DNA of 64,000 nt, taken from the NCBI GenBank assembly GCA_024244705.1, contig JAAEOK010000036.1:62001-126000 (forward strand), read 5' to 3'. Below are positions 47,656-57,071 of the stretch, piece by piece. The notes beneath the pieces were generated by a model. The model did not search any database. It worked only from the letters and a program-made list of their open reading frames with translations, and was not told the origin of the DNA. Every line of letters starts with the position of its first letter. The first letter of the stretch is position 1. A program made the translations under genes and the position numbers. This DNA comes from Alphaproteobacteria bacterium (GTDB lineage: Bacteria > Pseudomonadota > Alphaproteobacteria > JAAEOK01).

Positions 47656-48822
47656 ATGACCGATCGATCCGAGATGGCTCTGTTGCCGGCGGGCTTGGCC
47701 GACAAATTGCCGCCCGCGGCCGCCCACGAGGCGGTGCTTATCGATTCGCTGATCGCATGCTTCGGCGCCCACGGCTATCAGCGGGTGAGCCCGCCATTGG
47801 TCGAGTTCGAGGAAAACCTGCTGCGCGACGCCGACGCCGATATGGCCGCCGACACGTTCCGCATCATGGATCCGGTCTCGCAGCGCATGATGGGGCTGCG
47901 CTCCGACATGACCATGCAGGTGGCGCGAATCGCGGCCAGCCGGCTCCGCTTGCAGCCGCGCCCGCTGCGCCTCTGTTATGCCGGTGACGTGCTGCGCGTT
48001 CGCGGCACGCAGCTCAGGCCGGAGCGGCAATTCGCCCAGGTCGGAGCGGAGCTCATCGGTGCCGCGGGCGAGGCGGCGGACGTCAGGGCCGATGTCGAGA
48101 TGATCACGTTGGCCGCCGAAGGCTTGGCCGCTCTGGGTATCGATCGCATCAGTATCGATGTCGGGTCGCCGTCGCTGCTGCGGTCGGTCTTTCACGCCTT
48201 CGATCTCGATCCGGAGGAGCTGTCGCGGATCCGCGACGCGCTCGACCACAAGGACGTTGCCGCCGTTTCGGCGCATGCGAACAGCGCCGCGCCGCTGTTG
48301 TCCCGGTTGTTGGATGCGGCCGGACCCGCCCAAGCCGCGCTCGAGGCGCTGGCGGCGATCGATCTGCCCGACGCGGCACGGCGCGACGCCGATCGGCTGG
48401 CCGAGGTCGTCGGTCTCGTCGCCGCGCGGTCGCCGGATCTCACGCTGACCGTGGACCCGGTCGAAAACCGCGGCTTCGAATACCACACCGCGTCGTCGTT
48501 CACGATCTTCGCCGCCGGCGTCCGCGGCGAGTTGGGGCGCGGCGGACGCTACGTCGCCGGTCACGACCGCATGGGCGACGAGCCAGGGACAGGATTCTCG
48601 CTGTTCATGGACTCGGTGATGCGCGCGCGTCCGGAGACCGCCGCGCCGGGCGGCGTTTTTCTGCCGGTCGGGACGACCAGTGAAGACGCCCGCCGGCTAA
48701 GGGCCGAAGGCTGGATCACGGTCGCCGGGCTCGACGCCGAGGTCGAACCGGTCGCCGAGGCGCGCCGTCTCGGCTGCAGCCATGTCTTCCAAGGCAATGC
48801 CGCGGTTTCGGTGGAAGGGTAG
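47656..48822 (+). CDS. hisZ: ATP phosphoribosyltransferase regulatory subunit
   Basis: A 388-residue HisS-like protein. It keeps class II motif 2-type strands (MMGLRSDMTMQVAR, RLCYAGDVLRV) but is shorter than histidyl-tRNA synthetase and lacks its anticodon-binding domain; the histidine loop is degenerate (FEYHTASSFTIFA). HisZ activates short HisG and confers histidine inhibition. The serA-hisZ-purA order is usual in alphaproteobacteria, supporting this over HisS. Confidence 0.93.
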   Translation: MTDRSEMALLPAGLADKLPPAAAHEAVLIDSLIACFGAHGYQRVSPPLVEFEENLLRDADADMAADTFRIMDPVSQRMMGLRSDMTMQVARIAASRLRLQPRPLRLCYAGDVLRVRGTQLRPERQFAQVGAELIGAAGEAADVRADVEMITLAAEGLAALGIDRISIDVGSPSLLRSVFHAFDLDPEELSRIRDALDHKDVAAVSAHANSAAPLLSRLLDAAGPAQAALEALAAIDLPDAARRDADRLAEVVGLVAARSPDLTLTVDPVENRGFEYHTASSFTIFAAGVRGELGRGGRYVAGHDRMGDEPGTGFSLFMDSVMRARPETAAPGGVFLPVGTTSEDARRLRAEGWITVAGLDAEVEPVAEARRLGCSHVFQGNAAVSVEG

Positions 48823-48828
48823 CGGACA

Positions 48829-50121
48829 ATGGCGAACGTGGTCGTGGTCGGCTCCCAGTGGGGCGACGAGGGAAAAGGCAAGATCGTCGACTGGCTCTCG
48901 GAGCGCGCTGAAGTCGTGGTCCGCTTCCAGGGTGGCCACAATGCCGGCCATACCCTGGTCATTAACGGTCAGACCTACAAGCTCAGCCTGTTGCCGTCGG
49001 GGGTCGTGCGGCCCGGTAAGCTGTCGATCATCGGCAACGGCGTGGTGGTCGATCCCTGGGCGCTGCTCGGCGAGATCGAAACCTTGCGGGGGCAGGGCGT
49101 CGAGATCTCACCGGACAATCTGAAGGTCGCCGAAAACGCCCCGCTGATCCTGCCGCTTCATGTCCGCATCGACAAAGCTCGCGAGGAGGCACGCGGCAGC
49201 GAGCGGATCGGCACCACCGGCCGCGGTATCGGGCCCGCCTATGAGGATAAGGTGGCGCGCCGGGCGATTCGAATTTGCGACCTCGGCTACCCCGAAACCC
49301 TCGGCCGTAAGGTCGATGCCTTGATCGCCCATCACAACGCGTTCCTGCGCGGTATCGGGCAGGATGAAATCGAGCGCGGGCCACTAATCGAAGCTCTCAC
49401 GGAGGTCGCGCCGCAATTGCTGCCCTTCGCCGATTGCGTTTGGCAGCGGCTCGATCGCTGGCGCTCGGAGGGACGGCGCATTCTTTTCGAGGGCGCGCAG
49501 GGCGCGCTGCTCGATGTCGATCACGGAACCTATCCCTTCGTGACCTCGTCGAACACGGTCGCCGGCCTGGCCGCGGTCGGGAGCGGCATGGGCCCGGGAT
49601 CCCTCGGCTACGTGCTCGGCATCACCAAGGCCTATACGACGCGGGTCGGCAGCGGGCCGTTTCCGACCGAGTTGGAGGACGAGATTGGCCGGACGTTGGG
49701 TGAACGCGGGCGCGAATTCGGCACCGTCACCGGCCGCCAGCGCCGCTGCGGCTGGTTCGACGCCGTCCTGGTTCGGCAATCGGCGAAGATCGGCGGCATC
49801 AACGGCATCGCGTTGACCAAGCTCGACGTCCTCGACGGGTTTGCCAACATCAAGGTTTGCGTCGCCTATCGCCATCGCGGCGAAACCCTGCATCACATGC
49901 CCGCCGCCGGCGCGGTCCAGGGAGACCTGGAACCGGTCTACGAGGAAATGGAGGGCTGGCGGGAAAGCACGCGGGGCGCGCGGTCATGGGCCGATCTGCC
50001 GGCGACGGCGATCAAATACATTCGCCGCATCGAGGAGTTGATCGAAGCTCCGGTGGCGCTGCTGTCGACTAGTCCCGAACGCGACGATACGATCCTGGTT
50101 CGCGACCCGTTTGCTAATTAA
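48829..50121 (+). CDS. purA: adenylosuccinate synthetase
   Basis: A 430-residue GTP-dependent enzyme for the first step from IMP to AMP. It has the N-terminal P-loop [56 protein letters not shown] and the late [11 protein letters not shown]. It lies 6 bases after hisZ. Its stop overlaps the stop of the convergent sulfotransferase pseudogene. Confidence 0.97.
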   Translation: MANVVVVGSQWGDEGKGKIVDWLSERAEVVVRFQGGHNAGHTLVINGQTYKLSLLPSGVVRPGKLSIIGNGVVVDPWALLGEIETLRGQGVEISPDNLKVAENAPLILPLHVRIDKAREEARGSERIGTTGRGIGPAYEDKVARRAIRICDLGYPETLGRKVDALIAHHNAFLRGIGQDEIERGPLIEALTEVAPQLLPFADCVWQRLDRWRSEGRRILFEGAQGALLDVDHGTYPFVTSSNTVAGLAAVGSGMGPGSLGYVLGITKAYTTRVGSGPFPTELEDEIGRTLGERGREFGTVTGRQRRCGWFDAVLVRQSAKIGGINGIALTKLDVLDGFANIKVCVAYRHRGETLHHMPAAGAVQGDLEPVYEEMEGWRESTRGARSWADLPATAIKYIRRIEELIEAPVALLSTSPERDDTILVRDPFAN

Positions 50122-50991
50122 TCCGCGCCCGCTTCGAGCGCGACCTCGGTCATCTCCAACCATCGCGCCGTATCGGCGTTGTCGAACATTTCGTGCGCCG
50201 ACACGACGTTGGCGCGGTGGCTCTCGGCCAATCGTGCCAGATAGTCCGGCGGAATGGGGTCGCCGCGGCTCACATTGTTGCGGCCGCGGTAGACCTCTTC
50301 GGCCGGCAGGTGGGGAACGGCGAGAAAATCGAGAATATTGTTGAGAAACAGATCCGGATCGCGAACCAGTTCGTCATAGAACGAGACATAGATCTGCGCC
50401 GACCCGAACCTTGCCCGCCACCGGTCGAGGATCGCAGCATAGTTGGTCCGGCGCTGCGCCTCGGGTCCGAACAGGTATTCCGAAATCAAATGCGGCGGCA
50501 TCTTGTCGATCGAGCCATAGCGTTCGAGAAGGTAGCGGCGGTTGATCAGCGACCACGACTGCTCGATCGGATTGCGCAGGATGTAGATGAGCTTTAGGCC
50601 CGGAATCAGCGCCCGAATATGGTCGATTTCCGCTTCATCGAGCGTGGCATAGGCCGGGGTGATCTCGCCGATCGGGCCATCATGATCGGCCGGGAAGAGG
50701 CTTCGATACCATCGCTCGCTGCGGGGCAGCGCGATGAAGCGGGCGATCCAGGCGGCGTGATTCGGCGCCTCGCCGGACATCGCCTTTTTTGATTTCCTTG
50801 ACCAGGCGGCGGCGATCTGCAAACGGAAAATTGGGGCTCAACAGTTGGCGCGCGACCGGCAGGCGTGGCGCGTTGAAATAGTGGAGTTCCTTCACCGGCG
50901 GCACCCACACGCCGGGATGCCGAAGCAGATTGAGAGACAACCAGGTCGTTCCGGCGCGGCTGGTGCCGATGCAAAGAAAAGTCGGAAACAC
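50118..50991 (-). pseudogene. sulfotransferase interrupted by a frameshift
   Basis: Two overlapping frames together make one P-loop sulfotransferase of about 290 residues. The N-terminal part (GTG at 50991; FLCIGTSRAGTTWLSLNL is the PAPS 5'-phosphosulfate loop) runs to EIKK, and the C-terminal part continues at KKAMSGEAPNHAAW with the 3'-phosphate motif LRNPIEQSWSLI. The break falls on a run of six A (plus-strand T at 50785-50790). One added or lost A restores a single frame, so it is either an assembly error, a genuine inactivating indel or a slippery site. The substrate is unknown. Confidence 0.8.
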
Positions 50992-51091
50992 CGGCGCACT
51001 TTCGATCGCTGCTTTCGGCCTGTCAATGGGCGGTGGTATTGGCGCCGGCTTGGGGCGGGCGGGTGCTTCGACAAGCCCCCCGAAAATCGGA

Positions 51092-51973
51092 TCAGGCGTT
51101 GACCCGTTGCTCGATGGTCAGGTTCTTCATCGCCTTCTGTAGTTTCTCGAAGGCGCGGACCTCGATCTGCCGGACGCGCTCCCGCGAGATGCCATAGACC
51201 TTGCTCAAATCCTCGAGGGTCGTCGGGTTGTCCTTGAGACGGCGCTCGGTGAGGATGTGCCGTTCGCGCTCATTGAGGGTGCTCATCGACTTGCTCAGCA
51301 TCTGGCGGCGGTTGTCCAATTCCTCGCTGTCGGCGAGCCGCGTTTCGGCGTCCTGCTCGTCGTCGACAAGCCAATCGATCCACTCACCGTCGCCGTCCTC
51401 GCGCAGCGGCGCGTTGAGCGAGTTATCCTGGGCCGCCAATCGCCGGTTCATCGATACGACTTCGGCCTCCGACACGTTCAGCCGATCGGCGATCTCGGTG
51501 ACGTGTTCGGCGGTCAGGTCGCCCTCTTCATAGGCCTTCAATTGGCCTTTGACCTTGCGCAGGTTGAAAAACAGCTTCTTCTGGGCGGCGGTGGTGCCGA
51601 TCTTGACCAGCGACCAGGAGTGCAGGATGTATTCCTGGATCGACGCCCGGATCCACCACATCGCATAGGTTGCGAGGCGGAACCCGCGGTCCGGCTCGAA
51701 GCGCTTGACCGCCTGCATCAGGCCGACATTGCCTTCGGATATGATCTCGTTGATCGGCAGGCCGTAGCCGCGATAGCCCATCGCGATCTTTGCGACCAGG
51801 CGCAAATGGCTGGTCACCAACTGGTGCGCGGCATCGCTGTCGTCATGTTCGCGCCACCGTTTGGCGAGCATGTATTCCTGCTCTTGCTCCAGCATCGGAA
51901 ACTTCCGAATCTCCTGGAGGTAGCGGGTCAGATTGCTTTCGGCTGTCAGTGTTGGCACTCGAGGAGTCGCCAT
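51092..51973 (-). CDS. rpoH: RNA polymerase sigma-32 factor RpoH
   Basis: A 293-residue heat-shock sigma factor. Region 2 (HLRLVAKIAMGYRGYG, NEIISEGNVGLMQAV, FATYAMWWIRASIQEYIL-like) is followed by the diagnostic RpoH box QKKLFFNLRK at 131-140 and a region 4 helix-turn-helix (LEDLSKVYGISRERVRQIE). AAGGAG is 6 bases before the second of two adjacent ATGs, so I start at 51973. It should direct RNA polymerase to promoters like that of hsp20 in this window. Confidence 0.96.
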   Translation of the reverse strand: MATPRVPTLTAESNLTRYLQEIRKFPMLEQEQEYMLAKRWREHDDSDAAHQLVTSHLRLVAKIAMGYRGYGLPINEIISEGNVGLMQAVKRFEPDRGFRLATYAMWWIRASIQEYILHSWSLVKIGTTAAQKKLFFNLRKVKGQLKAYEEGDLTAEHVTEIADRLNVSEAEVVSMNRRLAAQDNSLNAPLREDGDGEWIDWLVDDEQDAETRLADSEELDNRRQMLSKSMSTLNERERHILTERRLKDNPTTLEDLSKVYGISRERVRQIEVRAFEKLQKAMKNLTIEQRVNA

Positions 51974-52064
51974 CATATTCTCCTTGGATCATCGCGGCCC
52001 GAATGGCACCGCAGGGCCTGATAACACGCTCACGATACGAGCCAGTCTATCAGGACGTTTATGA

Positions 52065-52092
52065 ATGTAGCACAACGGCGCGAATTTGCAAG
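52065..52092 (-). promoter_or_regulatory. possible sigma-32-like or sigma-70 promoter of rpoH
   Basis: On the minus strand CTTG (52092-52089), 17 bases, then GCTACAT (52071-52065). It shares the exact geometry of the hsp20 promoter but matches the -10 less well. An overlapping sigma-70 reading is TTGCAA, 16 bases, TACATT. It sits in the 120-base AT-rich gap after rluD. Autoregulated rpoH promoters are known in alphaproteobacteria such as Caulobacter. Confidence 0.4.
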
Positions 52093-52093
52093 T

Positions 52094-53077
52094 TTATTGC
52101 ATGTTTTCTAAACAATGTGTCAACTTCATGATATCGTTAGGATACTTACTTTCAAATTTTAGGGTTTCGGGGCGGGTCGGATGCCGGAACCCGAGTATTC
52201 TGGCATGCAGGGCCTGGCGTTTGAAGTTCGCGAACACGGTCCGCGCGGGCTCCGCCATCCGCCCGATGAGGCTGCGCCGGGCGCCGCCGTAGAAGGGGTC
52301 GCCGACGACGGCATGGCCGATCGAGGCGAGATGGACCCGGATCTGGTGGGTGCGTCCGGTTTCCAGCCGGCATTCAACCAACGCGGCAATGTCGCCATAG
52401 GCCTTCAGGGTGCGGAAGTTCGTGACCGCCGCCTTGCCGCCGCGCGCGACGACCGCCATCTTCTTGCGATTGTGCGGGTCGCGGCCGATCCGGCCTTCGA
52501 TGCGTCCGCGGCGCGGCGCGGGCACGCCCCAGACCACGGCGATGTAACTGCGCTCGACGCTGTGCGCTGCGAATTGCGCCGACAGGGACTGGTGCGCGGC
52601 GTCGGTCTTGGCCGCGACCAGCAGCCCGCTGGTGTCCTTGTCCAGTCGATGGACGATGCCGGGCCGGCGCACGCCGCCGATCCCGGACAACTGGTCGCCG
52701 CAATGGGCGATCAGGGCATTGACCAAGGTCCGGTCGGGATTGCCGGGAGCGGGGTGAACCACCAGCCCGGCGGGTTTGTCAACGACGATCACATCCGCAT
52801 CCTCATAGACGATTGTCAGCGCGATATCCTGCGCGATCGGTATCGCGGCTTCAGGCTCGGGGACGAATAGGGCAACAATTTGGCCGGGTTTGACCCTGTG
52901 GTCGGCCTCGGATATCGTTGCGCCGTCCACATGAACGTGGCCACTTTCGATCAGCGCCTTGACGCGCATTCGCGACAAATCGCCGTACCGGCCGGCCAGG
53001 AACCGGTCGAGCCGCGTGCCCTTGTCTTCGTCACCGACCGTTGCGGTCTCGACGCGATCGAAAGTGTCTTCCGTCAT
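52094..53077 (-). CDS. rluD: RluD-type 23S rRNA pseudouridine synthase
   Basis: A 327-residue enzyme. An N-terminal S4 domain (about 18-75; RLDRFLAGRYGDLSRMRVKALIESG) is followed by the RsuA/RluA catalytic domain with the Asp in PGIVHRLDKDTSGLLVAAKT, plus VDKPAGLVVHPAPG and ETGRTHQIRVHL. It modifies helix 69 of 23S rRNA. The start is ATG at 53077; the long upstream frame lacks homology. It precedes rpoH by 120 bases and is divergent from the small membrane gene, only 22 bases away. Confidence 0.95.
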   Translation of the reverse strand: MTEDTFDRVETATVGDEDKGTRLDRFLAGRYGDLSRMRVKALIESGHVHVDGATISEADHRVKPGQIVALFVPEPEAAIPIAQDIALTIVYEDADVIVVDKPAGLVVHPAPGNPDRTLVNALIAHCGDQLSGIGGVRRPGIVHRLDKDTSGLLVAAKTDAAHQSLSAQFAAHSVERSYIAVVWGVPAPRRGRIEGRIGRDPHNRKKMAVVARGGKAAVTNFRTLKAYGDIAALVECRLETGRTHQIRVHLASIGHAVVGDPFYGGARRSLIGRMAEPARTVFANFKRQALHARILGFRHPTRPETLKFESKYPNDIMKLTHCLENMQ

Positions 53078-53099
53078 CGCTGCAGACTGGACCGAATGC

Positions 53100-53426
53100 A
53101 TGAACGCGCTCAAGGCCATTGTCATCATCATGGGTGTCCTTATCCTGATCGGATCGGTCGTGGTCGTGGTGACGATCTTCAATCGGCTGACCTCGGGCGG
53201 AGACGGCGAGGGCGAGACGCCGACCGCGGCGGAGGCGGTGGCGCCGCGAGCGTTCGGGACCCGCGACCTCGACTTGCCCGCCGGCACCCGCATCATCGAC
53301 CTGGACGAAGGCGGCGGCCGGTTGTATCTGCAGGCCCTGTTGCCCGGCGGCGAGAAACGCATCCTGGTCGTCGATCCGGACAGCGGCGAAACCTTGGGAA
53401 CATTGCGCATTCCGGCGCCGCCGTGA
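53100..53426 (+). CDS. small single-helix membrane protein (DUF6476-like)
   Basis: A 108-residue protein with one strong N-terminal membrane helix (about 5-28, AIVIIMGVLILIGSVVVVVTIF), an acidic linker, and a periplasmic beta-rich domain (LPAGTRIIDLDEGGGRLYLQALLPGG, RILVVDPDSGETLGTL). Proteins of this shape divergent from rluD are common in alphaproteobacteria; the function is unknown. The name is from architecture and position, not a search. Confidence 0.75.
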   Translation: MNALKAIVIIMGVLILIGSVVVVVTIFNRLTSGGDGEGETPTAAEAVAPRAFGTRDLDLPAGTRIIDLDEGGGRLYLQALLPGGEKRILVVDPDSGETLGTLRIPAPP

Positions 53427-53481
53427 TCGCCGGCCGCCGGTGTCGAACAACCGAATCGATATCTAAGAAAGACCGAGCGAG

Positions 53482-54534
53482 ATGAACTTTTGCAGTGACA
53501 ACGTAACCGGCGTCGCGCCGGAGATCATGGCGGCGCTGACGACCGCCAACGAGACGATCGCGGCGATGCCCTATGGCGACGATCCCTGGACCGGTCGCCT
53601 TGACGGCCTGTTCAGCGAGATCTTCGAGCGCGAGGTGGCGGTGTTCCCGGTGGCTACCGGCACGGCGGCCAACGTCCTCGGCCTCGCCCTGTTCACGCCG
53701 CCCTACGGCGCGATCTACTGCCACACCGATTCGCACATCGTGGTCGACGAATGCGGCGCGCCCGAGCTCTATACCGGCGGCGCCAAGCTGGTCGACCTTC
53801 CCGGCGCCGACGGCAAGCTGAGCGCCGGCGATCTCGATGCGGCGATCGGCGCAGCCGGGGCCGGCGACGTCCATCACGTCCAGCCGGCGGCGATCTCGAT
53901 CACCCAGGCGACCGAGGCGGGGACGGTCTACAGCCTCGACGAGGTCGCCGCGATCGGCGAGGTCGCGAACAAGTATGGGCTCGCCCTGCACATGGACGGC
54001 GCCCGCTTCGCCAACGCCGTCGCGGGGCTCGGCTGCACGCCCGCCGCCACCACCTGGCAGGCCGGGGTCGACGTCCTCGCCTTCGGCGCGACCAAGAACG
54101 GCGCCCTGGCCGCCGAGGCGGTGGTCTTCTTCGACCCGGCGCGGGCCGAGACCTTCGGCTATCGGCGCAAGCGCGGCGGCCACCTGTTCTCAAAGATGCG
54201 CTTCCTGTCGGCCCAGCTCGAAGCCTATGTGAGTGACGGCCTGTGGCTCGACAACGCGCGCCACGCCAACGCCATGGCAACGCGGCTCGGCGCCGGGCTG
54301 GCGGCGGTCGACGGCGTCCGCCTGCTCTATCCCGTCGACGCCAACGTGTTCTTCGTCGAGATGCCCAGGGCCATCGCCGACGGGCTCGAGGCCGACGGCT
54401 TCCGCTTCTACCGCATGAAAGATAACGGGCGCACGACCGTTCGTCTGGTCACCGCCTTCAACACCCGGGTCGAGGATGTCGACGGCTTCGTCGCCTCGGC
54501 CGCTAGCCACGGTGCCGGCGCGCGGCGCGCCTGA
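53482..54534 (+). CDS. low-specificity L-threonine aldolase
   Basis: A 350-residue fold-type I PLP enzyme splitting threonine/allo-threonine to glycine and acetaldehyde. It has the N-terminal FCSDNVTGVAPEI, YGDDPWT, the PLP-stacking CHTDSHIVVDECG segment, HMDGARFANAV, and the PLP lysine in AFGATKNGAL. Length fits the family. tRNA-Glu follows 49 bases after its stop. Confidence 0.93.
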   Translation: MNFCSDNVTGVAPEIMAALTTANETIAAMPYGDDPWTGRLDGLFSEIFEREVAVFPVATGTAANVLGLALFTPPYGAIYCHTDSHIVVDECGAPELYTGGAKLVDLPGADGKLSAGDLDAAIGAAGAGDVHHVQPAAISITQATEAGTVYSLDEVAAIGEVANKYGLALHMDGARFANAVAGLGCTPAATTWQAGVDVLAFGATKNGALAAEAVVFFDPARAETFGYRRKRGGHLFSKMRFLSAQLEAYVSDGLWLDNARHANAMATRLGAGLAAVDGVRLLYPVDANVFFVEMPRAIADGLEADGFRFYRMKDNGRTTVRLVTAFNTRVEDVDGFVASAASHGAGARRA

Positions 54535-54583
54535 TCCGCCGCCCTTGATCCCGGCCCGCGCATTCGCTATGTCAGGGGCTCGC

Positions 54584-54659
54584 GTCCCCTTCGTCTAGCG
54601 GCCTAGGACATCGGCCTCTCACGCCGAAAACACGGGTTCGAGTCCCGTAGGGGACGCCA
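54584..54659 (+). tRNA. tRNA-Glu (anticodon CUC)
   Basis: A 76-base cloverleaf. The acceptor stem GTCCCCT (54584-54590) pairs with AGGGGAC (54649-54655); the anticodon arm TCGGC/GCCGA encloses loop CTCTCAC, anticodon CTC; the T-arm ACGGGTTCGAGTCCCGT is intact; discriminator G and an encoded CCA (54657-54659) end it. The last bases of the gene recur at 60383, so it appears to be an integration target. Confidence 0.96.
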
Positions 54660-54720
54660 AGTTTCGTGAGGATCGTGAAATCGGGCGGTTATCGCTCCTA
54701 TACCTGCATTCGCTGCGCCC

Positions 54721-54862
54721 TCACGGATGCTGATGGAAGAATTTGTTGGTGATCTTCCACTCGCCATCGGCTTTCAGCACCGTGAACAGGTCGGTGAACC
54801 GATGACCGGTCCAGTTGTCGAGTTCGAGCCGCATGGTCGCGACCGAGTCGACAGGGTCGATG
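54721..54862 (-). pseudogene. C-terminal remnant of an NTF2-like protein
   Basis: About 45 residues ending at a TGA (54721-54723), ending TVLKADGEWKITNKFFHQHP. It matches the last strands of NTF2-like/lumazine-binding-type proteins (ELDNWTGHRFTDLF, then LLK-DG-WKI-NK). The rest of the gene is missing: just upstream the sequence switches to adenylate-cyclase coding on the other strand, near 54863. The assignment rests on one short motif. Confidence 0.5.
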
Positions 54863-55300
54863 CTGGCCCATGGTGGGAATATTCTGAACTTTATCGGTGA
54901 CGCGGTGCTGGCGATATTCCCAATTCGAAAGCGGCGGACGACAGCGAAACAGGCACGCAAATGCGCTCGCCGCAAGCCGTGACGCGCAACGGCGGCTGGC
55001 CGCCACCAACGCGAATCGGGAAGGGCTCGGTGCCAAGGCGTTGGCATTTGGCTTGGAGCTACATGTGGGCGACGTGCGCTTTGGCAATATCGGGGTACCG
55101 GAGCGCGTTTCATTCTCCGTCATAGGGCCGACGGCAAATGAAGTGGCGCGGCTCGAGGCACTGACGAAGAAGTTGGGCCGCCCGGTACTGGCAACCGAAA
55201 GCTTTGCTCGCAACGTGGCGGCTAAAGGGGTTCGGCTGGGGCTTCACAAACTCCGCGGCGTGGGCGAACCGATCGAGGTTTGTGCGCCAGCGCCGCCCGA
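54863..55300 (+). pseudogene. class III adenylate cyclase remnant, 5'-truncated and frameshifted
   Basis: Begins mid-domain with HGGNILNFIGDAVLAIFP, the second metal-Asp region of class III cyclases. A frame change near 54930 moves into the frame encoding LAFGLELHVGDVRFGNIG, SVIGPTANEVARLE (with the transition-state Asn/Arg) and LHKLRGVGEPIEV, the normal end of such enzymes. The first half of the domain, with the first metal Asp, is absent. The second frame stays open to 55496 without recognisable homology. Confidence 0.75.
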
Positions 55301-55502
55301 CTTCTTCCGGGCTCAAGATTACTGGCAGCTTGCGTGCCTCGTGAGCGGTGGTAATCCCGGCCTGCGCAGCGTCGCGCCCGGGCTCACGCCGAAAAAGAAG
55401 CGCAAGGCCGAGACCGCCGCGTTCATGGTCGTCGCCGAGGCCCCCCGGATCTCATGCCCAGATGAAAGCGCCGCTCGAGCGTCCGCTTCTCGATAGCCAG
55501 GA

Positions 55503-57017
55503 TCATTTGTAACGCTTGATCTCGCCCGACTTTAATCGAGCCTGATAGTCGCTGAGGTCTCTTCTCACCTCTCCCATCATCAAATACAGACCGAGCACAT
55601 TGGCAATGGACATGGCAAAAATGGCCGCATCTGAGAAGTCGATGACCGGACCTAGGCTCATGCTGGCGCCGATGACGACAAACACACAAAAAATGAGCTT
55701 GAAGATCAACTCCGTAACCAGCCCTTCGCCAAACAGATAGGTCCAGCATTTGAGGCCGTAGTAGCACCAGGAGATCATGGTGGAGAAGGCAAACAACAGC
55801 ACGGCTATCGCCAACACGACTCCAAACCAGGGGAAGACTGACTGGAAGGCGGCCGCGGTTAGGTCAACCCCGCCCAACCCTTCGACATTGGCGTAGGTTC
55901 CGGTGATAACGATGACCAGGGCGGTCATAGTACAGATCACCACCGTATCAATGAACGGTTCGAGCAGGGCAACATACCCTTCGGTGAGCGGCTCGCTGGT
56001 ACGTACTGCGGAGTGAGCGATAGCTGCGGAACCGACGCCTGCCTCGTTGGAGAAGGCGGCCCGCTTCAGGCCCTGAATCAGAACGCCTACGATACCTCCA
56101 CCGACGGCCTCGGGTGCGAAGGCGCCTTGAATGACGGCGCCGAGCGCCGTCGGTATCTCACTGAAGTTGGCGAACAGGATGACCAGGGCTGTCCCCACAT
56201 AGATGACGGCCATGAAGGGCACGACCTTCTCGGTCACCTGGGCGATGGATTTGATGCCGCCGATGATAACGGCGCCAACAAGGACGGCCAGGATGACCCC
56301 AAACAGCCAACCGGTCTCGGTAAAGATCCCAAAGGTATTGGAGATCATTTGATGGGCTTGGTTGCCCTGGAACATATTGCCGCCGCCCAGAGAGCCAAAG
56401 ATGCACAAGACGGCGAACAGCACAGCAAGCACCTTGCCGAGCCTTGGCTTGCCTTGGTTTGCCAAACCCTTGCTCAGGTAATACATGGGGCCGCCGGAAA
56501 CACGGCCGTCGGGATATTCGGTACGATATTTGACGCCCAGAGTACATTCGGTGAACTTGGCGACCATGCCGAATAGCCCGGCCACGATCATCCAGAAGGT
56601 GGCGCCAGGCCCTCCCAGGCTGACCGCGACTGCGACACCGGCGATATTGCCCAATCCCACGGTGCCGGACAATGCTGTGGCCAGCGCCTGGAAGTGAGAC
56701 ACTTCACCGGCGTCTCCAGGCTTCGAATAGACCCCGCGAAGCAGATCGATAGAGTGTTTAACCCCCGTGAATTGGATAAAGCCCATTCTCACCGTCAGAA
56801 CAATAGCGCAGATGATCAACCAGCCGACGATCACTGGGAAGCTCACGCCGGCGATGGGCACTGAGTAGAAGATGAAGGACACGAACGGACCGAACACGGT
56901 GCCGAAGGTCTCACTGACTATCTGATCAACACTTCTCCCGGTTTCCTGAGCGAAAGCCGACATCGGCATCAACAGGGCAAACACCAGCCCTAGGGCCGCA
57001 ATAGATTTTGATCTCAT
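55503..57017 (-). CDS. sodium:alanine symporter, AGCS family
   Basis: A 504-residue Na+/amino-acid symporter with about eleven helices. It has the family motif GGPGATFWMIVAGLFGMVAKFTE, the N-terminal GVKHSIDLLRG, ALSGTVGLGNIAGVAVAVS, and AFSNEAGVGSAAIAHSA. The N-terminus looks like a cleavable or re-entrant signal (ending AFAQE). AAGGA precedes the ATG. GC content is lower than in neighbouring core genes, and the protein resembles marine gammaproteobacterial AGCS carriers, suggesting transfer. UspA lies 54 bases upstream on the same strand. Confidence 0.92.
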   Translation of the reverse strand: MRSKSIAALGLVFALLMPMSAFAQETGRSVDQIVSETFGTVFGPFVSFIFYSVPIAGVSFPVIVGWLIICAIVLTVRMGFIQFTGVKHSIDLLRGVYSKPGDAGEVSHFQALATALSGTVGLGNIAGVAVAVSLGGPGATFWMIVAGLFGMVAKFTECTLGVKYRTEYPDGRVSGGPMYYLSKGLANQGKPRLGKVLAVLFAVLCIFGSLGGGNMFQGNQAHQMISNTFGIFTETGWLFGVILAVLVGAVIIGGIKSIAQVTEKVVPFMAVIYVGTALVILFANFSEIPTALGAVIQGAFAPEAVGGGIVGVLIQGLKRAAFSNEAGVGSAAIAHSAVRTSEPLTEGYVALLEPFIDTVVICTMTALVIVITGTYANVEGLGGVDLTAAAFQSVFPWFGVVLAIAVLLFAFSTMISWCYYGLKCWTYLFGEGLVTELIFKLIFCVFVVIGASMSLGPVIDFSDAAIFAMSIANVLGLYLMMGEVRRDLSDYQARLKSGEIKRYK

Positions 57018-57071
57018 TTCCTTGTAGCCCCCTTTGACTATGCGGCGTATTCCTCGGTGTGTTCGGTGTTG

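Larger units (their letters stand above)
54660..55502. other. remnant-bearing region after tRNA-Glu, no intact gene
   Basis: Two broken genes abut head to head (separate entries). From about 55301 to 55502 an open frame continues from the cyclase remnant but has no recognisable domain; I see nothing else there. Confidence 0.65.

Noticed and set aside
47656-48822. Histidyl-tRNA synthetase
   Set aside because: Too short, no anticodon-binding domain, degenerate histidine motif; serA-purA context fits HisZ.
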